Below, in pieces: positions 53,747-62,064 of a DNA stretch of 64,000 nt. Source of the stretch: Lachnospiraceae bacterium (GTDB lineage Bacteria > Bacillota > Clostridia > Lachnospirales > Lachnospiraceae). Every line of letters begins with the position of its first letter. Positions within the stretch are counted from its first letter, which is position 1. The notes below the pieces were generated by a model, which was not told the origin of the DNA, searched no databases, and saw nothing but the letters and a program-made list of their open reading frames with translations. The DNA lies in assembly GCA_014804795.1 (NCBI GenBank), contig JAAUZC010000009.1:113856-177855 (forward strand). The letters are read 5' to 3'. Made by a program: the position numbers and the translations under genes.

Positions 53747-55102
53747 TCATTCCTTTCCCCCAAAAGCATACCGCCCTTCTGTTTCCAGAAACTTTTCCAT
53801 AATACCCGCCATCGCGATAGACGAACTGCGCTTCAGCTTAAATTCGCTCTTATCGCTGCCGTTTATCATGTTCAAAAAGTCTCTGATCTCATACCGGAGT
53901 CCTTCCCCCAGAAAACGCTCAGAATACTTATCTACCTGTCCCGGATTTTCATAGTGAACCTCGAAATAAGTGGTCTTCCACCAGGGGGCTTCCACGATAA
54001 TATATCCTTTTGTACCGGCAATCAGGAGTCTTCCCTCAGATTTTACACCCAGTCCACAGGTTGCGGTCGCAATCCCCCTCGAGAACGTCAAGGAAGCCTT
54101 CGTAAAAATATCCAGCCCGTTTTCACCGCGAATCACATCAAATCTCAGATCACTGTAATCTGTCCCGAACAGCTTTATAACAGGGAGCAGACAATAACTG
54201 CCAAGTTCTGTAAAACTCCCGCCGTAGCGCAGATCCGTCAGTTCCCTCTTCGTTTCATCCTCCAGCTTTGTGAAACAGGCATCGATATACCGGATACTCC
54301 CAATCATGCCGCTGCAGGCTATCCCGATCAGCTTTTCAAAGCCCGGACAGTAAGCCGTCTTAATTCCTTCAAACAGCACCAGTCCCCGCTCTTTCGCACA
54401 GGCAAAGAGCTCTTCCGCTTCTTCCCTCTTAAGCGCCATCGGTTTCTCACACAGTACATGTTTCCCATGCTCCAAAGCATCTTTTACATAACCGTAGTGT
54501 GTCTGGTGAGGTGATGCGATATAGACGGCATCGACACTCTCATAAAACTCTTCTGTCTCTTTATAGACCTCGATCTCCCACTTTTCAGCGAACCGCTTCG
54601 CACTCTCAAAATGGGGATTGTACACGGCCTGTGTATTGACACCGCTCACAAGTTTTGCCTCTGGAACAAAACGATCCGCGATCCTGCCCGTACCAATGAT
54701 ACCTATCTTCTGAATCTTTTTATTCTGTTCCCTGAGCATCGTGCTGGAGATGTTCTTCGTCCGCTCAAGGTAGACCACCTTGCAGTAATCATTCATATAG
54801 TCGAACTGCCCAATCCAATCGGAACCGATTGCAAAGATATCCACATGATATTTTTGGACATCGCTCACCTTCTGTCCGCTGGCCTCTTCTATAATAATCT
54901 CATCTGCAAATCCGGTCTTTTTGACATTCTCAACACGTGTTATCAGCGAATCCACGACATTGAGTTTTCCTCTCTCCAAATCATATTTTTCCGTTGTGAT
55001 GCCGACGATCAGATAATCGCCCAATTCCTTGGCCCGCTTCAGCAATCGGTAATGCCCTTCATGAAAAAGATCGTATGTTCCGTATGTGATTACCTTTGTC
55101 AT
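53747..55102 (-). CDS. Fusion: cytidylyltransferase + Gfo/Idh/MocA oxidoreductase
   Basis: 451 residues. Residues 1-130 are a TagD-like cytidylyltransferase (TYGTYDLFHEGHYRLL, FAIGSDWIGQFDY, ISSTMLREQ). Residues ~130-451 are a Gfo/Idh/MocA NAD(P)-dependent oxidoreductase (IGIIGTGRIADRF, HVLCEKPMAL, GSFTELGSYCLLPV). Together they suggest that an alcohol or aldehyde is reduced or oxidised and then activated as a CDP derivative for transfer by the CDP-glycerol-transferase-like protein encoded upstream. Confidence 0.93.
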   Translation of the reverse strand: MTKVITYGTYDLFHEGHYRLLKRAKELGDYLIVGITTEKYDLERGKLNVVDSLITRVENVKKTGFADEIIIEEASGQKVSDVQKYHVDIFAIGSDWIGQFDYMNDYCKVVYLERTKNISSTMLREQNKKIQKIGIIGTGRIADRFVPEAKLVSGVNTQAVYNPHFESAKRFAEKWEIEVYKETEEFYESVDAVYIASPHQTHYGYVKDALEHGKHVLCEKPMALKREEAEELFACAKERGLVLFEGIKTAYCPGFEKLIGIACSGMIGSIRYIDACFTKLEDETKRELTDLRYGGSFTELGSYCLLPVIKLFGTDYSDLRFDVIRGENGLDIFTKASLTFSRGIATATCGLGVKSEGRLLIAGTKGYIIVEAPWWKTTYFEVHYENPGQVDKYSERFLGEGLRYEIRDFLNMINGSDKSEFKLKRSSSIAMAGIMEKFLETEGRYAFGGKE

Positions 55103-55236
55103 TCTTCATTCCAACTTTCCGTTCATATTAATGATATGACTATCCCCCCGCTGTCTATTTATACTATAGTTTACCTGTCTCTCAACGTCAACCCGCACAT
55201 ATACAAATGTATCGTAATTCAACCACATTGCTTTGA

Positions 55237-57771
55237 TCAAAGTTTCTTCACGATGGCCTGATGTACCTTCTCTCCGCAACTTCCGTCGTTATTCACTATC
55301 ATTTTCCGGTATGCCGCGAGCTGACATTCCCTTGAAAAAACACCTCCTGAAATTTTCCCATCCAAAAAATCTGAAAGCGAATTCAGTGCATTTTCATTGC
55401 AGCCATAGGCCAACCATTCACTGATCTCAGAAAATCCCGGCTCATGCTTTTCTAAATCTTTTTTATCAAATACAATATCTACTTCCCGATATTTTTTCGT
55501 ATCCAGATTGATATCATATAACTTACGCTCCGGCACATAAAAAAACCGATAAGTATTTTCTCCAAGTGTATCAGTTTGATACATAAAATAACTGATTCCA
55601 ACAAATGAAAAATAGTCATTCTTTTCTGCCTGTGCTATCGAAAAAGGAGCTTTCCATTCTTCCGCTTTACCTGTTTCCATATCAACAGAGACAAATATAT
55701 TTCCCCAGGATGGCGGTAAAATAAATTTATTTCCAAGAAAAGCCCCATAACTAAAGGGATAATTATCACAGATAAACTCTGTTCCTCTGTTCACACAATA
55801 TAGTCCTTCCGGCATATCCGAATATTCTCTCACCGCCCCCGTCTTCGGATTCCATCTGACAACTGTCTTTCCCGCTATCGGCAGCATCCAGATTTCATCC
55901 CCATCCGGCATCATTCCACAGCAACCGCATCTGCTTTTACTCCTGATTTTAAGCAACTGCGGTTTCATCGTTTCCACATCAATCGCCAGAACCTTATTCT
56001 CCGTGGGCGATGCGATCATCAGAAAATTCTCCCAGATACGACTCCCGCCGAATCTCCATTCCCCCTGCACATTCTGTACAAAGAAATCATTGTATCCTTC
56101 CAGATAGTCCACCCTATTCCGACGGATATCATAGCGCACAATAGCTGGATAACGAAACGGGATCAAAAACAGATAATCGCCTGTCTGCCAGGCATCATAA
56201 AAAGCATTTGTACTTTCAGTGCGATTTTGAAGCCGTATTCTTCTTATGATTTTGCACCCTTTAAGTACCACAATATCCTGTGCACTTCCCGGACAAATAT
56301 ACACCGTATCCCCAACCTCTATTGCTTTTATATAATAATTCCCGGTCGCATACTCCGAAAGATCACAGCACCACTGATAGTGAAAATCATTCTCCGGCGA
56401 ATAATAAAGCTTATTCCCCTGCGTAATAACCCATTTATCACTTCCGCCAATAGAGAATCCCCTGATGATCTCCCCTCTCCAGTCCTCTTCCTCCGGCGGC
56501 GTATGAATATTATTATTCAGAATAAACAGCGGTTTCCCGGCTATCCCGAACAATGCCGTCACCGAAGAAGCCGAATCTCCGATGTAGGCATCACACTGCG
56601 CAATCGTATATTCAATATCCGGTGTCTCATCATAAATTCCCAGATCATGCTCTATAAAATATTTTTTCAATCTGTCAAATTCAGGGCGGAACTCCTTCCT
56701 CATGGAGTCCAAAGTAGATTCCATCAATGGATGGGGCCGCCACAGCAGGCAGGCATCTTCTCTTCCCTCGAAACATTTAAAAACATATTCCATCTTCAGC
56801 AGGAACTTCCTTGTATTCCAGAGCATTCCGTTCAGACTTGTATTATAAAAATATACCTTTTTCCCCGCCATCTTAGGAATCCAGTCCGCCGGCGGCTTTG
56901 GCGGATTCTCGCATAACCTGATTACCTTATCTGCCTTCGGCGACCCCAGTACCAGCAGCTTTTCTCTCGGGATAGCCGGATGAATAAACTGTTTATGCTT
57001 CTCTACCTGCAAAATAATATAATCCGCATTCTCATAAGCCGGACAGTATGTCTGTCCGTCACTCACGCCTCCCGATGTTATATAATAAGGTACATATACT
57101 AACAGGTTCGTATGTTTTTTGAGTTCCCACGAGTAATACTGAGGTGCAACACTCGTCACATAGTTGCGGTCATCGTAGGGATTATGAATATAGACAACAT
57201 CTGGTTCCCGCTGTTCTACAGAATAATCAGCATAATAAGTCACAGGCACATACTCCGGAAAGCTATCCCCCTCATAATGATAAATATCCAGTGCCCCCTC
57301 CGGCGATTTCTCATAATATGGTATCGGCACCACATAGGCATCACAATCCGGATCGGCATCCGCCGCCATCCAGATGCTTTCCAGAGAATCCCACATTGAC
57401 GCCTTATACGGAAGGAATACAACTTCCTTCCGCACTTTGATGTCACACTTTACACTGTCACTTATTTTTGCTAATTGATTGTTTAACCCTTCATAGATAC
57501 TATTTGCACTGACATTCTCTTCCTTCACGATACTCTCATGGATCAGATATGTCAGCTCACAATAACCTTCCAGAAGCGTAATCGTCGAACCCCCCTCCCC
57601 CTCAGACTGTTCGATCATTGTTCCCAGTGCAATCGCTCCATCCTGACAATCCGCCAAAAGAGTCAGCACGTCAGAAATCCCTTTCTTTTCAAACGCTTTC
57701 CGTATCTCATCATGCGCCTGCTGCAGCAATAATATAAAGTTTTCCGCCTGTTCCTTTTTGGCCTTTCTCAT
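55237..57771 (-). CDS. CDP-glycerol phosphotransferase-like protein with C-terminal propeller-like region
   Basis: 844 residues. After a helical N-terminus, residues ~120-420 match the TagB/TagF-like CDP-glycerol glycerophosphotransferase family (YVVPIPYYEKSP, PDVVYIHNPYDDRNYVTS, LLWRPHPLMEST, CDAYIGDSASSVTALFGIAGKP). From ~440 on, repeated W/Y-rich beta segments (IYCPGS-like, YLFLIPFRYPAIVRYDI, EIWMLPIAGKTVVRWNP, FVSVDMETGKAEEW) suggest a beta-propeller, perhaps for glycan or protein binding. Likely transfers the CDP-linked group made by the fused enzyme downstream. Related genes occur in the C. difficile type A flagellin-glycan locus. Confidence 0.83.
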   Translation of the reverse strand: MRKAKKEQAENFILLLQQAHDEIRKAFEKKGISDVLTLLADCQDGAIALGTMIEQSEGEGGSTITLLEGYCELTYLIHESIVKEENVSANSIYEGLNNQLAKISDSVKCDIKVRKEVVFLPYKASMWDSLESIWMAADADPDCDAYVVPIPYYEKSPEGALDIYHYEGDSFPEYVPVTYYADYSVEQREPDVVYIHNPYDDRNYVTSVAPQYYSWELKKHTNLLVYVPYYITSGGVSDGQTYCPAYENADYIILQVEKHKQFIHPAIPREKLLVLGSPKADKVIRLCENPPKPPADWIPKMAGKKVYFYNTSLNGMLWNTRKFLLKMEYVFKCFEGREDACLLWRPHPLMESTLDSMRKEFRPEFDRLKKYFIEHDLGIYDETPDIEYTIAQCDAYIGDSASSVTALFGIAGKPLFILNNNIHTPPEEEDWRGEIIRGFSIGGSDKWVITQGNKLYYSPENDFHYQWCCDLSEYATGNYYIKAIEVGDTVYICPGSAQDIVVLKGCKIIRRIRLQNRTESTNAFYDAWQTGDYLFLIPFRYPAIVRYDIRRNRVDYLEGYNDFFVQNVQGEWRFGGSRIWENFLMIASPTENKVLAIDVETMKPQLLKIRSKSRCGCCGMMPDGDEIWMLPIAGKTVVRWNPKTGAVREYSDMPEGLYCVNRGTEFICDNYPFSYGAFLGNKFILPPSWGNIFVSVDMETGKAEEWKAPFSIAQAEKNDYFSFVGISYFMYQTDTLGENTYRFFYVPERKLYDINLDTKKYREVDIVFDKKDLEKHEPGFSEISEWLAYGCNENALNSLSDFLDGKISGGVFSRECQLAAYRKMIVNNDGSCGEKVHQAIVKKL

Positions 57772-57774
57772 AAT

Positions 57775-59967
57775 CTACATCCTCGCCACGATCCGTTTTT
57801 CAAGCTCCGGCAGTTCCTCATCATCCGGTACCAGTGCCTTAAGCTGCTGCAAAATCTGATATGCCTCGTTTGCCATATCCTGAGCTAAAAGAGCAGGAAT
57901 CTTGGCTTTTATCTGAATTGCCAATGTCCGCATCTGTGCCTTTGCTTCTTTTGCTTTATTTTCCTCTTCCTCCAGTTTTATTTCTTCAGAGGCCGCATAA
58001 CATCTGGCATACAGTTGGATCATATCGTCAAAATCCGGAAACAGACCTATCGCTTCTTTCATATTCTTTCCGACTTTCGCCCGATCCCCTTCTATCTGCC
58101 CCTGTATCACCTGCTCCCATTTTACTGCCACGCGACATGCTTTCGGCAGAAGTTCCATCTCTCCGGTAAATGCCTCTTCCCTAAAGTACTTTCTGTAGAA
58201 TGTAAGACATTTTGCCGTAAAATCCCGGAACCTTTCCTGCATCGCAAAGAAATCATCATTCGCATATCTTTGCACTACTTTTGCCTCCGCCACTTTTAAA
58301 GCAAAATATTCATATCGCACCTGTGCTTTTTCAGTCATCGCTGCGGTTTTGTTTCGTTCTCCGAATTTTTCAATCTTCTCTTTCAGCTCAGGCATGCTGT
58401 TTTCAAAGAACGCATCCACACCGATCTTCCAGTTGTCAAATTTAATGATCTCAAATGCTTTCCATACATCAATCTCATATTTTTCAACAATTTCAAATAT
58501 TTTAAAATTCAACTGAAAAACATCCGCAACACATCCAAACAGCCGTTCAATATAGTATGAGAGCTGCTCTGTCTCTCCTGTATGATCCGCATACAGAGCC
58601 TTCATGTACCATAAATAATAATAGGGTGCTTCAACTTCCATAAAATTCTCGGCAATCCTGTAAAACTTCTCCTGCTGTTTCCCGGATTCTTTTTCCTCAG
58701 CTTCCAGCTTCTTTATAGCATTCCACAGCAGATCATATCCGGGACGCTTCGCCATAACTTCCAGAAAAGGCACCATTTCTTTATCATAGGGAAGTTCTGC
58801 CAACGTATCGATCAAATCGTCCGTGAAATGCTCATACAGCATGATCGGACCGTTCCAGTCAAATACATTAAAATATTTTTTGAAGACAGATGTATCTCCC
58901 AGTTTTAAGGCAGCCAATATATAGATGCCAAAAGCTGTGCTGATGCCGGACTGTTCCAGCGCAAACTGCACAAAGAACGCCGTCTCTTCCTGCTTCTTTT
59001 CTTCATCATCCTTCAGCAGTTCATAGTACTCCACATATTTTTCGGCGCACTTGACTGCCTCCTCATAATTTTTCTGCTTATAATAAATCTCCTCGCCAAG
59101 ATTGTAGAGCCGCAGTTTGCAGAAGTCAGTATTTCTCCTATCCCCCAATGCTTTCCGGAAGTTCTTTTCTGCTTCTTCATAATAACAGTTTTTTATTTCC
59201 GCTTCCAACGCCGCACAGTAAAAAGCGCCTCGTTCTCTGTTCGTATTCGGTATATTCTCATTACGGAATTCCTTAATGCCGTCCAGACTCCATTCTTCCA
59301 GCTTCGCATATTCATTCATCGCGCGGTATTCCTGCAGAAGATGAACCCACCAGCGTATTTCCTTCCTTTTTTTCTTGATCATATCAAGCAGCAGGGTGGT
59401 ATTTCTTTTCGCATGTGCCCTCTCTTCCTCTTTATTCTCAAAGAGATAGCCAAAATGCTCTACCGCGGAATGCAGAAGGATATGGGGATCATATAAGGGA
59501 TAAAAATACTCATGAATACTGCTGACAAATCTGGGTCTGTTTTTCAGAGATACCATACGGGAAACCCATGCATCCGTAACCAGTTCCTTATTCCGGCTCA
59601 TATAGTTTCTCTGAATATACAGGGCATAATAATAATTTTTATAATTTCCGGATAAAAAGAATTCTTCAATCTCGTCCGTATCAATAAACCACTCGTCGTC
59701 GTCCAGATACATGAACCACTCGCCCTGCGCTGCATCCATTCCGACATTCCTTGCTTTGGAAAAATCATCGCACCACGTAAACGGAATAATGATATTCGTG
59801 TAGCTCTGAAGGAGTTTTTTCATCTCCTCGTCACATCCGGTATCCACTATGATCAGTTCGCTGGGAACCTTCTCCCTAAGACTTTTTAATGAATCCAGGC
59901 ATTTCTTTGTTGTTTTTGCTCTTCCGGAACATAACAGTGATATTGATAATACCGGTTGTCTACTCAT
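57775..59967 (-). CDS. GT2 glycosyltransferase with TPR-like region, flagellin-linked
   Basis: 730 residues. N-terminal GT-A domain (LSISLLCSGRAKTTKKCL, IIVDTGCDEEM, FSKARNVGMDAAQGEWFMYLDDDEWF with DDD as metal site). The remaining ~450 residues are helical, TPR-like repeats. GGGAGG precedes the ATG. Being the first gene after flagellin, it is the prime candidate for the enzyme that attaches the first sugar to flagellin Ser/Thr, as for the GT2 protein beside fliC in C. difficile. The TPR-like part may bind the flagellin chain. Confidence 0.87.
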   Translation of the reverse strand: MSRQPVLSISLLCSGRAKTTKKCLDSLKSLREKVPSELIIVDTGCDEEMKKLLQSYTNIIIPFTWCDDFSKARNVGMDAAQGEWFMYLDDDEWFIDTDEIEEFFLSGNYKNYYYALYIQRNYMSRNKELVTDAWVSRMVSLKNRPRFVSSIHEYFYPLYDPHILLHSAVEHFGYLFENKEEERAHAKRNTTLLLDMIKKKRKEIRWWVHLLQEYRAMNEYAKLEEWSLDGIKEFRNENIPNTNRERGAFYCAALEAEIKNCYYEEAEKNFRKALGDRRNTDFCKLRLYNLGEEIYYKQKNYEEAVKCAEKYVEYYELLKDDEEKKQEETAFFVQFALEQSGISTAFGIYILAALKLGDTSVFKKYFNVFDWNGPIMLYEHFTDDLIDTLAELPYDKEMVPFLEVMAKRPGYDLLWNAIKKLEAEEKESGKQQEKFYRIAENFMEVEAPYYYLWYMKALYADHTGETEQLSYYIERLFGCVADVFQLNFKIFEIVEKYEIDVWKAFEIIKFDNWKIGVDAFFENSMPELKEKIEKFGERNKTAAMTEKAQVRYEYFALKVAEAKVVQRYANDDFFAMQERFRDFTAKCLTFYRKYFREEAFTGEMELLPKACRVAVKWEQVIQGQIEGDRAKVGKNMKEAIGLFPDFDDMIQLYARCYAASEEIKLEEEENKAKEAKAQMRTLAIQIKAKIPALLAQDMANEAYQILQQLKALVPDDEELPELEKRIVARM

Positions 59968-59993
59968 ACTTACCTCCCATAATATGGAAATTT

Positions 59994-60033
59994 CTAGAAA
60001 AATAAGGGCGGTTTTGACGCCGCCCTTATCTCA
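59994..60033 (-). terminator. Flagellin terminator
   Basis: Minus strand ATAAGGGCGG pairs with CCGCCCTTAT (arms 60020-60029 and 60002-60011) around an 8-nt loop, followed by TTTTTCTAG. About 115 bp after the flagellin stop and 27 bp before the GT2 start; some readthrough into the island is possible. Confidence 0.9.
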
Positions 60034-60145
60034 TTGATTATTGCTGTTATAGCTTACCTACAGCTTTATATGACATCTTTCAGTATAGTTTCCTTCATGT
60101 TACATCCCAGGGTTCAGGCTACTATAACCGATAGATTACCAAGCT

Positions 60146-61615
60146 TTACTGTAACAGGGACAGTACACTCTGATTGCTCTGGTTAGCCTGAGCCAGCATG
60201 GATGTACCAGCCTGAGCCAGAATGTTGTTGTTAGAGTACTGAACCATCATGGAAGCCATATCTGTATCACGGATAGCAGATTCAGCGGATGTGGTGTTCT
60301 CTACAACGTTATCCAGGTTGTTGATCGTGTGCTCTAATCTGTTCTGTACTGCACCAAGGTCAGATCTCTGAGCAGATACTTTGGTCAGCGCTGCTGAGAT
60401 CGTCTCAATTGCTCTGAGTGCGTCATCAGCTGTATCAACTCTTACACCGGAGATACCAAGGCCTTTAGCGCTCATGGTTTCGATGTTCATTGTGATCTGG
60501 TTGTTGGTTGTTGCGTCAGCACCTACATGCAGACCTACCTGCAGTTTGCCGATGATATCCTGGGTACCCTGTACTCTCGGAGCCATCTGAGTCAGATTTA
60601 CTCTGTTACCAACTGCATCGTATACTACCGGAGCATCGGATCTTGCCGCACTGGTTACTGTTGTTCCGCTGATGCTGGAAGTGAAGTACTTATTCAGAGC
60701 GTTCTCTGCAAGTCTGTTGCCGTCTTTGTCATAGAAGCCGTAGCTTTCACCTGCACGGTATGCTGCTGTCACCTTATTTGCCACAACGTTGGTGGAATAT
60801 GTACCAGCTGCTGTGATAGCCGGATTCAGGCCGCTTGCCGTAATTGTTGCGATTGTCTTACCGGTAACATCCTTAACTGCAAAGGACTGTCCGCTTGTGC
60901 CTGTTGTGGTGATCGTGTACTTATCTGCCACTGCCCCAACCAGAGCTACGGAGTACTGAGTTGTTGTTGTAACTTTTGAAGTATCGCCAGCATCTGTTAT
61001 TCTGGAGATAGTTACTCTGATGTTGATACCGGAGTTCTTCAGAGCGTTGATGATTTCGTTCTGTGCTGCACCGCTGGCATTTGCCTTGAAGGAAATCTTC
61101 GCTGTCAGACCGTTTGCGCCTGTTGTCATAACTACGCCGCCGGCTGTATTGGTGGTGATTGTCTTATAACCGTAAGAATAACCTTTTACAGAAGTCTTGT
61201 CACCCTTCAACAGATAAGTTTCATTGAACTTTGTTGTCTCGGATACACGGTCGATTTCTGTGATGAGCTGTTTGATCTCAGCGTTGATGGATTCACGGTC
61301 GGATTCAGACTGTGTGCCGTTAGCTGCCTTAACTGCCAGCTCGTTCATTCTCTGAAGCATATCATGTACTTCTGCCAGAGCACCCTCTGCTGTCTGTACT
61401 ACACTGATACCATCCTGTGCGTTTGCGGAAGCCTGTGTAAGACCTCTGATCTGCTTTCTCATTTTTTCGGAAATAGCAAGACCTGCTGCATCATCAGCTG
61501 CACGGTTGATCTTATAACCGGAAGATAACTTCTCAGTTGCTTTAGCCTGCTGGCTTGTTGTTACGCCCAACATTCTGTTGGAATTCATTGCTGTAAGATT
61601 GTGTTGTACTACCAT
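60146..61615 (-). CDS. fliC: Flagellin
   Basis: Flagellar filament subunit, 489 residues, exported by the flagellar apparatus without a cleaved signal. Conserved D0/D1 ends: N-terminal MVVQHNLTAMNSNR, LSSGYKINRAADDAAGLAISEKMR, and C-terminal LGAVQNRLEHTINNLDNVVEN, RDTDMASMMVQYSNNNILAQAG, QSVLSLLQ. The central ~200 residues are variable and very rich in Thr, Ser, Ala and Gly, offering many O-glycosylation sites. It has its own sigma-28-type promoter, long leader and terminator. Confidence 0.98.
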   Translation of the reverse strand: MVVQHNLTAMNSNRMLGVTTSQQAKATEKLSSGYKINRAADDAAGLAISEKMRKQIRGLTQASANAQDGISVVQTAEGALAEVHDMLQRMNELAVKAANGTQSESDRESINAEIKQLITEIDRVSETTKFNETYLLKGDKTSVKGYSYGYKTITTNTAGGVVMTTGANGLTAKISFKANASGAAQNEIINALKNSGINIRVTISRITDAGDTSKVTTTTQYSVALVGAVADKYTITTTGTSGQSFAVKDVTGKTIATITASGLNPAITAAGTYSTNVVANKVTAAYRAGESYGFYDKDGNRLAENALNKYFTSSISGTTVTSAARSDAPVVYDAVGNRVNLTQMAPRVQGTQDIIGKLQVGLHVGADATTNNQITMNIETMSAKGLGISGVRVDTADDALRAIETISAALTKVSAQRSDLGAVQNRLEHTINNLDNVVENTTSAESAIRDTDMASMMVQYSNNNILAQAGTSMLAQANQSNQSVLSLLQ

Positions 61616-61661
61616 AATGTACCTCCATTTACTTTTTTACTCGGTCACAACTCCATTTGTG
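61613..61661 (-). promoter_or_regulatory. Two CsrA-like GGA sites in the flagellin leader
   Basis: On the minus strand CACAA-ATGGAG-TTGTG forms a 5-bp hairpin with GGA in a six-base loop (61646-61661). The same octamer AAATGGAG recurs over the ribosome site (about 61622-61631; TAAATGGAGGTACATT then ATG). This two-site layout resembles the CsrA-controlled hag leader of Bacillus. Confidence 0.5.
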
Positions 61662-61668
61662 CCGGTTG

Positions 61669-61718
61669 GAACCTTTCGGTTCATGAAATTGTTTGTAACT
61701 ATGTGCCGCTCATGCGGC
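61669..61718 (-). other. Leader hairpins in flagellin mRNA
   Basis: Two further short stems lie in the ~200-nt flagellin leader: GAACC-GAAA-GGTTC (61669-61682, a GNRA-type tetraloop) and GCCGC-ATGA-GCGGC (61705-61718). They probably structure or stabilise the mRNA. No known riboswitch consensus was recognised. Confidence 0.5.
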
Positions 61719-61820
61719 TAATTTTCATTATGAAGTTGCTGTACTGCATCGACTCGGCCCCCAGGTTAACCTCCTCGCTGTTTCCAGCTCTCAACGGCCT
61801 TCCAGCCGCTGTTACTACAT

Positions 61821-61847
61821 ATTTCGGAATGTTTGGAAAAAACTTTA
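61821..61847 (-). promoter_or_regulatory. Sigma-28/sigma-D promoter of flagellin
   Basis: Minus strand TAAA (61847-61844), 15 bp, TCCGAAAT (61828-61821), close to the TAAA-N15-GCCGATAA flagellar consensus. It predicts a leader of about 200 nt. Confidence 0.6.
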
Positions 61848-61890
61848 GAGGTAATTTGAAAAAAATCAAAATTTTTTCAACAATCCGAAC

Positions 61891-61972
61891 TGCAGTTAGT
61901 GGGACTTGAACCCACACATCTTGCGATACAGGAACCTAAATCCTGCGCGTCTGCCAATTCCGCCATAACTGC
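61891..61972 (-). tRNA. tRNA-Leu (anticodon TAG)
   Basis: 82-nt cloverleaf: acceptor GCAGTTA/TAACTGC with discriminator A, anticodon stem CAGGA/TCCTG around TTTAGGT, the long variable arm expected for Leu, and the T-loop GTTCAAGTC. CCA is not encoded. It lies between the flagellin promoter and the MATE gene. Confidence 0.95.
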
Positions 61973-62064
61973 ATTGCCTGCCTGATAACGGCAAACTTCT
62001 CATAAGCTATATTATACCCAATTTCCAAAAGGGTGTAAAGCCGGAATTCTTCCGCTTGTAAGAA

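Noticed and set aside
23463..59967. Capsule locus with Wzx/Wzy export
   Set aside because: No polymerase, flippase, ABC exporter or priming glycosyltransferase with membrane spans was found; cytoplasmic enzymes beside fliC fit protein glycosylation better.
61616..61820. Cyclic-di-GMP riboswitch in the flagellin leader
   Set aside because: A GNRA-type hairpin is present but the conserved class I and II core sequences are not; CsrA-like sites explain the leader better.
61699..61917. 72-codon open frame upstream of fliC
   Set aside because: It runs through the sigma-28 promoter and into the 3' end of tRNA-Leu; no homology or plausible function.
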